A stretch of DNA of 64,000 nt from Paracoccus onchidii (GCF_028294535.1 NZ_JAQBIE010000002.1:186001-250000), one strand, 5' to 3'. Numbered from the stretch's first letter, positions 33,981 to 42,880 are shown. The notes: generated by a model not told the origin, from the letters alone. Numbers and translations are program-made.

Positions 33981-35156
33981 ATGAACATTCCGCTTCATGA
34001 TGCACAGCAATATGCAAGCGCCACCGACCGTGGGCATTTCCGGTTCTGTGGGCCAACCGGACATGTTGCCGCCGCAGGCGCCCCCATCCCGTTGCAACAG
34101 GGCACGGCACAGACGCTTGAACAACGCCTGTCCGACGCGTTCGCCGATAGCGATGACGATGCCCTGATCGGCGGCGCCATGCCGTTTCATCGCAGCGACC
34201 GGGACTGTTTGTGGCTTTCGCGTTCTTGCAATCGCGGCATGTGGAACACAGAGCGGGATCAGGCATGCGCCGTCGCCGAGCGTATATGGGCAGAACCCGG
34301 CATTGCCGATTATGCAGCCGCGGTATCAGATGCCCTCCAGATCATGGAACAGGATACCGGCCGGGCCGATGCCCTGCGCAAGATCGTGTTGGCAAGGGTG
34401 CTGAAAGTGCGGACCCGACACCCGATTTCATTGGATGCATTGCTGTCGCGCCTGGCAATCGATCCGGGTACGACAGCATTTCGTGTCGCCCTGCCCGATG
34501 ACGGGCCGCATCCGCGCGCATTAGTGGGTGCAACCCCGGAACTGCTGTTGGAAAAACAGGGCAAACATATCCTGTCCTATCCGCTGGCGGGTTCAGCGCG
34601 ACGTTCCCCGGATATGGTCAAGGATTGCAACGCATGTTCGGATCTTGCCCAATCCGACAAGGACCGGCGCGAACATGCCATTGTCGTGGAATATATTCTC
34701 GACACGCTTGCGCCATATTGCGAACAGCTGTCCTGCCCTGACGGAACCCGACTGACCTGCACCCGCAGCATGTGGCATCTGGGCACGCGTATCATCGGGC
34801 ACGTGAAGGACCGCGATGTGCCATCAGCGGTGCTGGCCGCATCATTGCATCCGACACCCGCCGTCTGTGGCCTGCCATGTCAGCGGGCAGATGATTTGAT
34901 CCGGCAGTTGGAGCCAACTTCGCGCGGCTTTTACGCCGGTGCCGTCGGCTGGACGGCAAAGAATGGCGATGGTGCATGGCATGTGGCCATTCGCTGTGCC
35001 GAAATCAGTGATTGCGATGCCACGCTGTTCGCCGGGGCCGGGATCGTCCCCGGATCCGACCCGAAGGCCGAAGCACAAGAGACCGGCAGCAAGTTCGCGG
35101 CCCTTTTGCACGCACTTGGCCTGCCTGCCGACACTGCGCTGACCGGGCTGAACTAA
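33981..35156 (+). CDS. entC: Isochorismate synthase (EntC/DhbC)
   Basis: A 391-residue chorismate-utilising enzyme that converts chorismate to isochorismate, the first step to 2,3-dihydroxybenzoate. Family motifs are visible in order: LRKIVLARVLKV (with the general-base lysine), LVGATPELLLEK, SYPLAGSARR, LHPTPAVCGLP and the C-terminal FAGAGIVPGSDPKAEAQET. I use the ATG at 33981, preceded by GAAGGG nine bases upstream; this gives exactly the length of E. coli EntC. An in-frame ATG at 33951 has no ribosome site. It is the first gene of a three-gene rightward operon. Confidence 0.93.
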   Translation: MNIPLHDAQQYASATDRGHFRFCGPTGHVAAAGAPIPLQQGTAQTLEQRLSDAFADSDDDALIGGAMPFHRSDRDCLWLSRSCNRGMWNTERDQACAVAERIWAEPGIADYAAAVSDALQIMEQDTGRADALRKIVLARVLKVRTRHPISLDALLSRLAIDPGTTAFRVALPDDGPHPRALVGATPELLLEKQGKHILSYPLAGSARRSPDMVKDCNACSDLAQSDKDRREHAIVVEYILDTLAPYCEQLSCPDGTRLTCTRSMWHLGTRIIGHVKDRDVPSAVLAASLHPTPAVCGLPCQRADDLIRQLEPTSRGFYAGAVGWTAKNGDGAWHVAIRCAEISDCDATLFAGAGIVPGSDPKAEAQETGSKFAALLHALGLPADTALTGLN

Positions 35157-35176
35157 CCAGAACCCAAGGACCACCT

Positions 35177-35812
35177 ATGGCATTGCCGACCATCGCCGCC
35201 TATGCGCCACCTGCCGAACCGTTGCCAGAATCGCGCAGTGATTGGCAATTGCACGCTTCGCGCTGTGCATTGCTGATCCATGACATGCAACGCTATTTCT
35301 GTCGTCCATTCCCTGATCAGGGCGCGCCCCTTGCGACCGTCACCGCCAATATCGCGGCGCTTGCAGCAGCAGCGCGGCACGCGGACATTCCGGTCTTTTA
35401 CACGGCACAAAAGGGCAATCAGTTCCGACCGGATCGAGGGTTGCAAGCCGACCTTTGGGGGCTAGGAATGCAGGCCATCGCCGCACATGAGGACATCTTG
35501 CCGGAACTGACCCCGCACGAGGGTGATATCGTTCTGGTCAAGCATCGCTACAGCGCGTTTCAGCGGTCCAATCTTGAACATCTGATGCGCGCGCGAGGGC
35601 GGGACCAGCTGATCGTGACGGGAATTTACGCCCATATCGGTTGCCTGTGCACCGCCGCCGAGGCCTTTCAACGCGACATCCAGCCCTTTGCCGCGGCGGA
35701 TGCGCAGGCCGATTTCAGCAAAGAGCGTCATCTGATGGCCATGGATTGGGTCGCGTCATGCTGTGGGGGCGTGATCTCGACGCAAACTGCCTTGAACACC
35801 ATGGGGAAATGA
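35177..35812 (+). CDS. entB: Isochorismatase (EntB/DhbB N-terminal domain only)
   Basis: A 211-residue isochorismatase that hydrolyses isochorismate to pyruvate and 2,3-dihydro-2,3-dihydroxybenzoate. The sequence has ALLIHDMQRYF (catalytic aspartate), VFYTAQKGNQ, LVKHRYSAFQRSNLEHL and VTGIYAHIGCLCTAAEAFQRDI, where the cysteine is part of the isochorismatase active site region. It stops where bifunctional EntB proteins (about 285 residues) continue into an aryl carrier domain. That domain is encoded separately at 36595-36843. An AAGGA site precedes the ATG. It lies 20 bases after entC and one base before the dehydrogenase gene. Confidence 0.93.
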   Translation: MALPTIAAYAPPAEPLPESRSDWQLHASRCALLIHDMQRYFCRPFPDQGAPLATVTANIAALAAAARHADIPVFYTAQKGNQFRPDRGLQADLWGLGMQAIAAHEDILPELTPHEGDIVLVKHRYSAFQRSNLEHLMRARGRDQLIVTGIYAHIGCLCTAAEAFQRDIQPFAAADAQADFSKERHLMAMDWVASCCGGVISTQTALNTMGK

Positions 35813-35813
35813 C

Positions 35814-36581
35814 ATGCAGCTGACAGGTTTCAAAGGCAGGACTGCTGTTGTCACCGGCGCCGCTGGCGGCATAGGTCTGGCGCTGGTTACATTGTTGCGC
35901 GCGGCAGGAAGCCTGGTCGTGGCAACCGACCTGACCGCAGCGCTTGCAGACAAGCAAGACGAGGACGGGCTATCATGGCAGGCGCTGGACGTAAGCGATG
36001 CAAGCGCGACCGAAACCCTGTTTGCCAAGGCCACACGCGATTTCGGACCAATCGGACTAGTAATTCACGCGGCCGGAACGCTTTCCAATATGCCGATCCT
36101 GCAAACGACCCCGCAGGAATGGTCGCGGGTTTCCCGGATCAATAATGACGGCACCTTTCACGTTCTTCGCACGGCCGGTCAGGCGATGTGCCCCCAACGC
36201 AAGGGCGCCATCGTCGTCATCGGGTCGAATGCCGGGGGTATTCCACGGCATCGAATGGCCAGCTATGCGGCCTCGAAGGCGGCTGCGGCGATGCTGACAC
36301 GTTGCGCCGGGTTAGAGCTTGCCGAATTCGGCATTCGTTGCAATCTGGTTGCTCCGGGATCCACCCTGACGCCGATGCAAACGGGAATGTGGGCGGATGA
36401 GCGCGGTGCCGAAAAGGTCATCGCGGGGGATCTGGCAACGTTCCGGACAGGTATCCCGCTTGGCAAGCTGGCAACGCCGGTTGATATTGCCCAGGCCGCG
36501 ATGTTCCTGTTGTCGGATCAGGCGGGCCACATCACCATGGCCGACCTGTATGTTGACGGAGGCGCGACCCTTCGGGCCTGA
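35814..36581 (+). CDS. entA: 2,3-dihydro-2,3-dihydroxybenzoate dehydrogenase (EntA/DhbA)
   Basis: A 255-residue SDR that oxidises the dihydrodiol to 2,3-dihydroxybenzoate with NAD. It has VVTGAAGGIG near residue 12, the acidic NAD-selecting TDLTA, IGSNAGGIPR, the catalytic YAASKAA, and the subfamily-specific VAPGSTLTPMQTGMW. That last segment separates EntA from other SDRs. It begins one base after the isochorismatase stop, completing entC-entB-entA. The product is the catechol acid used by the adenylate ligase encoded on the opposite strand. Confidence 0.93.
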   Translation: MQLTGFKGRTAVVTGAAGGIGLALVTLLRAAGSLVVATDLTAALADKQDEDGLSWQALDVSDASATETLFAKATRDFGPIGLVIHAAGTLSNMPILQTTPQEWSRVSRINNDGTFHVLRTAGQAMCPQRKGAIVVIGSNAGGIPRHRMASYAASKAAAAMLTRCAGLELAEFGIRCNLVAPGSTLTPMQTGMWADERGAEKVIAGDLATFRTGIPLGKLATPVDIAQAAMFLLSDQAGHITMADLYVDGGATLRA

Positions 36582-36594
36582 CACCTCGCGCCCT

Positions 36595-36843
36595 TCATGG
36601 CTGCATCCGGGCCTCTATCAACGTCCACCATGCATTGACCGACGGCTCCGCAGCCAGTTCATCAAAGCTGAGCGTTACACCGCGCTGTTCCAGTGTGGCG
36701 ATCAGCTTCATGACGCCAACAGAATCCAGGCCATACATCATCAGGTTTTCATCCGGACAGATCTCTTCCTCGTCCTCGATGATCGCGACAATCTGCGCGG
36801 CAAGCCAGTCGCGGTCGATTGCACGTGATGACAAATCATTCAT
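36595..36843 (-). CDS. Free-standing aryl carrier protein
   Basis: An 82-residue acyl-carrier-like domain. The phosphopantetheine serine lies in MMYGLDSVGVMKLIATLE (residue about 41), and the following helix ELAAEPSVNAWWTLIE resembles EntB/VibB-type aryl carrier domains. It would carry 2,3-dihydroxybenzoate as a thioester between the ligase and the condensation enzyme. In most enterobactin-like pathways this domain is fused to isochorismatase; here it is a separate gene on the opposite strand. AAAGGA lies before the ATG. It is 14 bases downstream of the ligase gene, in one operon with it. Confidence 0.88.
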   Translation of the reverse strand: MNDLSSRAIDRDWLAAQIVAIIEDEEEICPDENLMMYGLDSVGVMKLIATLEQRGVTLSFDELAAEPSVNAWWTLIEARMQP

Positions 36844-36857
36844 GGTTTTTCCTTTCG

Positions 36858-38462
36858 TCAGGCCGTCGCGGTTTGCAATGTGATCCGCAACTGGCGCTTG
36901 TCCGTCTTGCCCACCGCAGTCAGCGGCAAACGATCTACAAACCGGAACCGGTCAGGAAGCTTGTAATCCGCGATTCCCAGACCGATCAGATGACGCCGCA
37001 GTTCAGAAGCACGCATTTCCCGCCCCGCGACGACAAAGGCACAGCTTTTCTCACCCAGATTTTCATCGGCATATCCGACCAATGCGACTTGGCGGGTGTC
37101 GGGATGACGCAGCAAGAGATGCTCAATCTCTTCGGAGGCGATTTTTTCGCCACCCCGATTGATCTGGTCCTTCAACCTGCCAACAACCCGCAGATTGCCG
37201 CAAGCTGTGCGCATGACCAGATCGCCACTGTAATAAAAGCCCTCGGCGTCAAATGCCTGGCAATTCTGTTCCGGTGCCCGATAATATCCGCGAAACGTAT
37301 ATGGGCCGCGCACGGCCAGTTGCCCCGGCATCCCTGCCGGAACCGGCTTTCCGGTTTCATCGACGATCTTTACCTCGTCATCGGGGCTGATCGGGCGCCC
37401 TTGGGTCGTGAACACGACTTCGTCGGGATCATCCAGACGCGTATAATTGACAAGCCCCTCGGCCATGCCAAAGACCTGCTGCAAGCGGCATCCCAGAACG
37501 GTGGGCACCTTGCGTGCAAGCGTTTCAGAGAAGCTGGCTCCCCCAACCAACAAATGCGCCAGTGATGCCGGCGGCCCTTGTTCTTCGGCCAGCTGAACCC
37601 AAAGACCAACCGCCGCAGGCACAAGCGCAGCCATGGTGACACCATGACGTGCAATCAGCGCAAAGCAGATATTCGGTTGCGGATTCGGGGCCAGCACAAC
37701 GGTGCCGCCCGCAAGAAACACGCCAAGCGCGCCAGGTGAACTCATCAGAAAATTATGCGGGGCGGGCAAAGCCACCAACAAGCGCGTCGCCGCAGATACG
37801 CCACAGATCTCGTTGCTGGCCCGAACGCTGTAGTCATAATCGTCATGCGTGCGCGGGATCAGCTTTGGGGTTCCCGTGCTGCCACCGGACAGCTGGAAGA
37901 ACGCCACCTGATCCGTAGGTGTCGGCGCGAAAGCGCAGGTTAGGTTGGGGCCATCGGACAGCCAGGATCCAAGATCCCGATCCGAATTGCCATCGTTCAA
38001 CATCAACGAAAGCTGGATCGTGCCTTTGGCGATCAACTGTTTATGGAAGCTCTCGTCGGCAAACAACGAATTGGCCCGATCGGCGATCAGCAAGCGTGGA
38101 CCGATCTGATCTGCATAGGCAGATAATTCTGTTTGACGGTGACTATACAAGGCGTTGACCGGAGCGACCCCGATCTTCATCAGGGCCATGAAAACAACGT
38201 AGAATTCTGCGACATTCGGCAGTTGCACCAATGCCGTGTCGCCCTGCCCCAACCCCGCGGCAGCTAGCCGGGCAGCCAGCCTTGAAGCCGTCTGGTCAAA
38301 TTGCTTGTAGGTAAAGCTCCGCTCACCGCACAAAATGGCAACAGCATCCGGATGTTCCCGCGCGCCCTGTTCTGATACCGCAGAAAGCGGACGCCCCGCC
38401 CAATAGCCGCGTTGCCGGTAAAGATCGGCGAAACACTTTGGCCACGGCGTGAATTCTATCAT
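36858..38462 (-). CDS. entE: 2,3-dihydroxybenzoate-AMP ligase (EntE/DhbE)
   Basis: A 534-residue ANL-superfamily adenylating enzyme. It has the aryl-acid ligase version of the phosphate loop (LSGGSTGTPKLIPRTHDDYD). Later motifs are FGMAEGLVNYTR, YYSGDLVMRT and the hinge/catalytic C-terminal INRGGEKIASEEIE with a final lysine in LTAVGKTDKRQL. It activates 2,3-dihydroxybenzoate and loads it on the aryl carrier protein encoded next. The ATG at 38462 is preceded by AGGG ten bases upstream; longer in-frame readings to 38531 extend into the shared promoter. A site resembling the receptor dyad lies about 77 bases upstream. Confidence 0.92.
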   Translation of the reverse strand: MIEFTPWPKCFADLYRQRGYWAGRPLSAVSEQGAREHPDAVAILCGERSFTYKQFDQTASRLAARLAAAGLGQGDTALVQLPNVAEFYVVFMALMKIGVAPVNALYSHRQTELSAYADQIGPRLLIADRANSLFADESFHKQLIAKGTIQLSLMLNDGNSDRDLGSWLSDGPNLTCAFAPTPTDQVAFFQLSGGSTGTPKLIPRTHDDYDYSVRASNEICGVSAATRLLVALPAPHNFLMSSPGALGVFLAGGTVVLAPNPQPNICFALIARHGVTMAALVPAAVGLWVQLAEEQGPPASLAHLLVGGASFSETLARKVPTVLGCRLQQVFGMAEGLVNYTRLDDPDEVVFTTQGRPISPDDEVKIVDETGKPVPAGMPGQLAVRGPYTFRGYYRAPEQNCQAFDAEGFYYSGDLVMRTACGNLRVVGRLKDQINRGGEKIASEEIEHLLLRHPDTRQVALVGYADENLGEKSCAFVVAGREMRASELRRHLIGLGIADYKLPDRFRFVDRLPLTAVGKTDKRQLRITLQTATA

Positions 38463-38538
38463 TTTTTCAATACCCTGAGCAGTTCCGTGCCGTTGCAGCG
38501 TCCAGTGGCGTAGGCCAGATATTGACGCCACATAATTC

Positions 38539-38555
38539 TTAAGTATTTTTGTCGG
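38539..38555. promoter_or_regulatory. Third copy of the siderophore-locus 17-bp motif
   Basis: TTAAGTATTTTTGTCGG matches the receptor-promoter dyad at 12 of 17 positions, with the core AAGTATTTT identical. It lies in the 153-base divergent region, 61 bases before the condensation-domain start and 77 before the ligase start. Confidence 0.5.
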
Positions 38556-38615
38556 AAATTGTCAATCCGGCACCTGCCGGATCGCGCCACAATTGAACCC
38601 GCAAGGCGAAATTCA

Positions 38616-39950
38616 ATGAACCTGCATAGCCCGACAGCCACCTGGCACGATCTGACCCTTGGACAACTGGACTTCTGGCAAGAGGCATGCGCCCATCCCG
38701 GACAGCCGGTTTCAACTGTCGCGCATGTCACCAGATTGCGGGGCGTGATCGACCGTCCTGCGCTGGAACGGGCCATCAACCAGATGTCACGCGAGGCGCA
38801 GGTTCTCTCGTTGCGATTTGGTCATGATTGCAACGGATCCCCCAAGCAGGTGATTGATCCGCGTCTGACCCCGATCGTGCAATATTGTGACCTTCGCCAG
38901 AAAACCGACCCGCAAGCCGCAGCCACGGAACTGATGCGCGCCGATACCGAAGCCCCAATTGACCTGACGCGCGGTCCATTGGCGGCGCAATGGCTGCTAC
39001 AAACAGATGATCAAGAATGGCATTGGTATTTTCGCGGCCATCACATCTTTCTGGACGGGTATTCGATGGCGTTGATCGAACGTCGGGTCGCTCGGCTTTA
39101 TGACGCGTATATTTCGGCCGGTGATCTTGGTCGGGAGTTCGCGCATTTCGATACATTTCTGGCCGAGGAACACAGCTATCGCAATGGGTCGCGGCATGTT
39201 CGGGATCGCCAGTTCTGGCAAGATTATCTTGGGGATGCCAACGACCTGAAGGTTCTGCGAAAAGGTGATGAGGATTACCCGCAAGCCCCGCACGAAGGTC
39301 ATGTCGATCTGCAAGATCTGGTTCCGGCCCTGCGGCTCTGTTCAGAACGGACCGGGATCGGATGGCCCGAATTACTGACCCTGTTGAGCGGAATCTGGCT
39401 GTGGTCGTGCCCGGGCGAGGACAACCGCCTGCCCCGTCAGCCGATGACGATTTGGTTGCCATTCATGGGCCGTCTGGGCAGTGTCAGCGCCACGATACCA
39501 GCCATGGTCGTCAATATCCTGCCGTTTCAGGTGCGGGCAGATGCCCAAATTCCACTGCCCGATCTGATGACCACTATGGCGCGCGACCTGCGCAAGGCAC
39601 GTCGTCACGGCCGCTATCGGATCGAACAAATGACAGCTGATCGTGGTCTCGACAGCGGGTACAGGTTCTTCTTTTCTCCGCTGGTGAATGTTCTGCCCTT
39701 CGAGCCGCCGCGCTTCAAGGGATGCGACACCACGCGCGAGGTCTTGGCCGCGGGGCCTGGCGACGGGTTCAACCTCAGCTTTGCTGCGCGCAATGATGCA
39801 AACGAATTGTCGCTGCTTGTCGAAGCGGATCCGACACTGACATCGAAGAAACTATTCGCCCGTCATCTGCATAAATTTCCACGCTTCCTGAAACTGGCGC
39901 TGAACAGCGATTCCGCCAGCACGATCGAGGATATTTGCCGGACCTTATGA
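38616..39950 (+). CDS. Free-standing NRPS condensation enzyme (VibH-like amide synthase)
   Basis: A 444-residue protein consisting only of a condensation domain. The catalytic motif HHIFLDG is at residues 142-148 (His-His-x3-Asp-Gly), and the N-terminal LTLGQLDFWQ is the usual first core motif. Its size and lack of adenylation or carrier domains resemble Vibrio cholerae VibH, which joins 2,3-dihydroxybenzoyl-carrier thioester to a soluble polyamine. With a DHB ligase and carrier protein but no amino-acid-activating module nearby, the same reaction is the simplest reading. The ATG at 38616 has AAGGCGA upstream. It overlaps the converging epimerase gene by six bases at its 3' end. Confidence 0.87.
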   Translation: MNLHSPTATWHDLTLGQLDFWQEACAHPGQPVSTVAHVTRLRGVIDRPALERAINQMSREAQVLSLRFGHDCNGSPKQVIDPRLTPIVQYCDLRQKTDPQAAATELMRADTEAPIDLTRGPLAAQWLLQTDDQEWHWYFRGHHIFLDGYSMALIERRVARLYDAYISAGDLGREFAHFDTFLAEEHSYRNGSRHVRDRQFWQDYLGDANDLKVLRKGDEDYPQAPHEGHVDLQDLVPALRLCSERTGIGWPELLTLLSGIWLWSCPGEDNRLPRQPMTIWLPFMGRLGSVSATIPAMVVNILPFQVRADAQIPLPDLMTTMARDLRKARRHGRYRIEQMTADRGLDSGYRFFFSPLVNVLPFEPPRFKGCDTTREVLAAGPGDGFNLSFAARNDANELSLLVEADPTLTSKKLFARHLHKFPRFLKLALNSDSASTIEDICRTL

Positions 39951-40937
39951 ACGACGCGGCGCGCGCTGCTGGAAGCGATAGTTCACACGATGGCGATAGG
40001 TCTGACCGGGACGCAAGATCGCATCCGGGAAATCCGATCTGTTGGGCGCGTCCGGCCAGTGCTGCGTTTCCAGCGCCAACCCGGCATTGCGGCCATAGAC
40101 GCGCCCTCCAATTCCGCGCAAGCCGTCAAAATGCGCACCGTCATACAATTGCAGGCCCCGGGCATCGGTCTCGACCTGCATCACCAGACCGCCTTTGCCG
40201 CTTAGTTCGGCCACCACCGGACATTCACCGCCGCTATCACGCAGACAGAAATTATGATCGTACCCATCGCCACCGATCCGTTTCGGTGCGCGAAAGTCGA
40301 AACGACCATTCCGGACCATAGATGGATCGGCCAGCGGGATCAGGTCATCATCCACGGGCAGATAGCTTTCCGCATCAATCCGCAGTTCATGATCGCAAAT
40401 ATCCTTGCCACCGTCGAGGTTGAAGAACCCATGATGAGCCAGACTGCATGGGGTCGCCTTGTCGGCAACCGCCGAGAAATCAAAGCAAAGCGCACCATCT
40501 TGCAGTGACAGCTCGGCGACGATCTGCAAATTCCCGGGGAAGCCCATATGCCCATCCGGCAAGCTTAGTTCAAAGATCACGCGATCGACGCCGATGTCCC
40601 GGACCTGCCAGATCCAACCATCTACCCCATCACTGCCGCCGTGCAGGATATGGCGGTCACGAAAATTGGCATCAAGCTGATGGGCCTGACCATCCAGTTC
40701 GAACCGCGCGCCGGCGATCCGGTTGGCATAGCGACCGACCACCGACCCGACATAACGCCCGTGTGTCAAATAGTCGGCGATATTCGCACATCCCAGAACC
40801 AAGGGATGTGCAGTGCCATCCAATCGCAGATCGCAAACAGTCACCCCGAGCGTCAAGACAGTCGCCCGCAGCCCTCCGCCACGCAATGAAATGGCATGAA
40901 CGACGCGACCATCAGGCAATGATGCGACCTCGTGCAT
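39945..40937 (-). CDS. Aldose 1-epimerase (GalM family)
   Basis: A 330-residue mutarotase that interconverts alpha and beta anomers of free aldoses. Family features are YVGSVVGRYANRIAGARF, NFRDRHILHGGSDGVDGWIW (with the acting histidine), the second histidine in SLAHHGFFNLDG, and LALETQHWPDAPNRSDFPD near the C-terminus with the catalytic glutamate. AAGGAAGG precedes the ATG. It is last in the leftward transporter run, after a 133-base gap containing a strong hairpin. A role in preparing imported sugar for the oxidative enzymes nearby is inferred. Confidence 0.92.
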   Translation of the reverse strand: MHEVASLPDGRVVHAISLRGGGLRATVLTLGVTVCDLRLDGTAHPLVLGCANIADYLTHGRYVGSVVGRYANRIAGARFELDGQAHQLDANFRDRHILHGGSDGVDGWIWQVRDIGVDRVIFELSLPDGHMGFPGNLQIVAELSLQDGALCFDFSAVADKATPCSLAHHGFFNLDGGKDICDHELRIDAESYLPVDDDLIPLADPSMVRNGRFDFRAPKRIGGDGYDHNFCLRDSGGECPVVAELSGKGGLVMQVETDARGLQLYDGAHFDGLRGIGGRVYGRNAGLALETQHWPDAPNRSDFPDAILRPGQTYRHRVNYRFQQRAPRRS

Positions 40938-41026
40938 GTCGACCTTCCTTTCATCCCGTTGAACAATCCCCGGCCAAGATGCGCGTGATCGTTTCCCATG
41001 ATGCCTGCATCCGTCAAGACTTCAAT

Positions 41027-41059
41027 TGCGCCGCCAGCCTGGTCGTGGATGGCGGCGCA
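41027..41059 (-). other. Strong hairpin between TRAP permease and epimerase genes
   Basis: A ten-base perfect stem (TGCGCCGCCA with TGGCGGCGCA) with a 13-base loop. It begins 11 bases after the dctM-like stop codon and lacks a T-tract. It may separate expression of the epimerase from the transporter genes. Confidence 0.55.
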
Positions 41060-41070
41060 TGTCATGCAGT

Positions 41071-42348
41071 TCAGCGATAAAGCGTATGAGGCAACCAAAG
41101 CGAAAGCTGGGGAATGAACGCCACCATCAACAACACGATCAGCAAGGGAACAAGGAATGGCATCGTGGCCTTGACGCAGCGCTCGAAACTGACGCCCGAA
41201 ACCCCTGCAAGAACATACAACACCAATCCGACCGGCGGGGTCAGCAATCCGATCATCAGCGCCAGAACCACAACGATGCCCAGATGCACAGGATCGATCC
41301 CTGCCTGCGTCGCCACTGGCAACAGAACGGGCACAAGAATGGTGATGGCGGCAACCGTTTCCATGAACAGCCCCAGCAGCAGCACGATGACCAGAATAGC
41401 CATCATCACGAACATGGGATCGCTGGAAATCCCCAACAGGCCAGCTGCAAGATGCGCAGCGATCTGATTGGAAATCAGGATCCATGCGAAAATCGACGAT
41501 GCCGCAACGATCAGCAAGATCGACGCCGTGGTTTCCACTGTATCGAACATCACACGCACCAGATGCCGCCAGGTCAGGGACCGATAGACGAACATGCCCA
41601 GGACCAGGGTCCACACCACCGCCGCAACCGCGGCTTCGGTGGGGGTGAAGGCCCCGGTCATGATGCCGCCAATGATGATCGCCGGCGTCAAAAGCGGAAG
41701 AAACGCACGCGCGAATGACTGAGACACCCGCCCAAGGGTCAATGCGCCGTCACGCGGATAGCCACGACGGTGTGAATACCAGGCCACCATGACCATCAGG
41801 GCAACAGCCATCAACAGCCCCGGCAACAAACCTGCGACGAACAGCTCGCCGATCGAAGCCGAGGCCATCACCCCATAGACGATCAATGGCAGCGACGGGG
41901 GAATGATCGGCCCGATCGTCGAGGACGAAGCCGTGACCCCGACAGCAAAATCGCTGTCATAACCGGCCTGGCGCATGGCACGGATCTCGACGCTGCCCAA
42001 CCCGCCGGCATCGGCGACCGCCGCACCCGACATGCCTGCAAACATCACGCTTGCGCCGACATTCACATAGCCCAGACCACCGGGCAACCATCCGATCAAT
42101 GCACGGGCAAATCCGAAGATCCTTTCGGTAATCCCGCCGGTATTCATCAGATGGCCCGCCAGAATGAAGAACGGAACCGCCAACAATGGAAAGCTGTCAA
42201 CCCCGCCGACCATCCGATGCAACACCACGGCTTCGGGCAGCCCGGCAAGGACGACATAGGCTAAAGACGCCAGCCCCAGCGACACCCCGACGGGCAGCCC
42301 GGCGATCAGCGTGATCGCCAATACGAAAAACAAGACTAGAAGTTCCAT
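41071..42348 (-). CDS. TRAP transporter large permease (DctM/SiaM type)
   Basis: A 425-residue membrane protein with about twelve hydrophobic segments and the DctM features FFILAGHLMNTGGITERIFGFA, GMSGAAVADAGGLGSVEI and VIALMIGLLTPPVGLVLYV-like stretches. It forms the sodium- or proton-coupled channel for acidic sugars or carboxylates together with the small permease. The ATG at 42348 follows the small-permease stop by four bases. An in-frame start at 42393 would overlap that gene and is rejected. Confidence 0.92.
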   Translation of the reverse strand: MELLVLFFVLAITLIAGLPVGVSLGLASLAYVVLAGLPEAVVLHRMVGGVDSFPLLAVPFFILAGHLMNTGGITERIFGFARALIGWLPGGLGYVNVGASVMFAGMSGAAVADAGGLGSVEIRAMRQAGYDSDFAVGVTASSSTIGPIIPPSLPLIVYGVMASASIGELFVAGLLPGLLMAVALMVMVAWYSHRRGYPRDGALTLGRVSQSFARAFLPLLTPAIIIGGIMTGAFTPTEAAVAAVVWTLVLGMFVYRSLTWRHLVRVMFDTVETTASILLIVAASSIFAWILISNQIAAHLAAGLLGISSDPMFVMMAILVIVLLLGLFMETVAAITILVPVLLPVATQAGIDPVHLGIVVVLALMIGLLTPPVGLVLYVLAGVSGVSFERCVKATMPFLVPLLIVLLMVAFIPQLSLWLPHTLYR

Positions 42349-42352
42349 GTGA

Positions 42353-42880
42353 TCAGCCCGTTCCAAGCCGCGCTTCGGAAATCTCGGCGGCACTCTGGCG
42401 CGAAATGCGCCATATATTGATTGCGCAATAGACAGCGGTCAGGGCACTGGCAGCGGTTATCACGGTGTAAAGGACCGATTTGGACACCGGCACCGAAATC
42501 ATCATCTGCGCTGCAGTCCGCTGCATCATCTGGGTGCCGATGATGGCCATCCAGATGAAGAACCCGCAGGTCAAGGCCTCGCTTGCCATTGCAAGCGGCT
42601 TGACTGCCCGCATCGGCACATAGCGGTAGATCAGCCCCAGCGCCAAATGCGATGCTCGGCGCGAACAGATCGCGCTGCCCAGAAACGTCAGCGCGATCAG
42701 GCAATAGCGCGCCACTTCTTCCGTCCAGCTGATGCTGTCGTTCAGCACATAGCGGGTGAAGAACTGCAGCGCGACGATCACGATCAGAAAGGCGAACAGC
42801 AACAGCGCTGGAATATCTTCTGGCCTGACGACCGAAATGTCGTCGGTGATTTCCTCGAAATCGATATTATCGTCGGACAT
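42353..42880 (-). CDS. TRAP transporter small permease (DctQ type)
   Basis: A 175-residue four-helix membrane subunit. Helices are near ALLLFAFLIVIVALQFFTRY, EEVARYCLIALTFLGSAI and the two later segments, and the FTRYVLNDSISWTEEVARY pattern is typical of DctQ. The ATG at 42880 has GAGGCGG upstream. A start at 42934, overlapping the binding-protein stop by four bases, is possible but has no ribosome site. It lies between the TRAP binding protein and large permease genes. Confidence 0.87.
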   Translation of the reverse strand: MSDDNIDFEEITDDISVVRPEDIPALLLFAFLIVIVALQFFTRYVLNDSISWTEEVARYCLIALTFLGSAICSRRASHLALGLIYRYVPMRAVKPLAMASEALTCGFFIWMAIIGTQMMQRTAAQMMISVPVSKSVLYTVITAASALTAVYCAINIWRISRQSAAEISEARLGTG

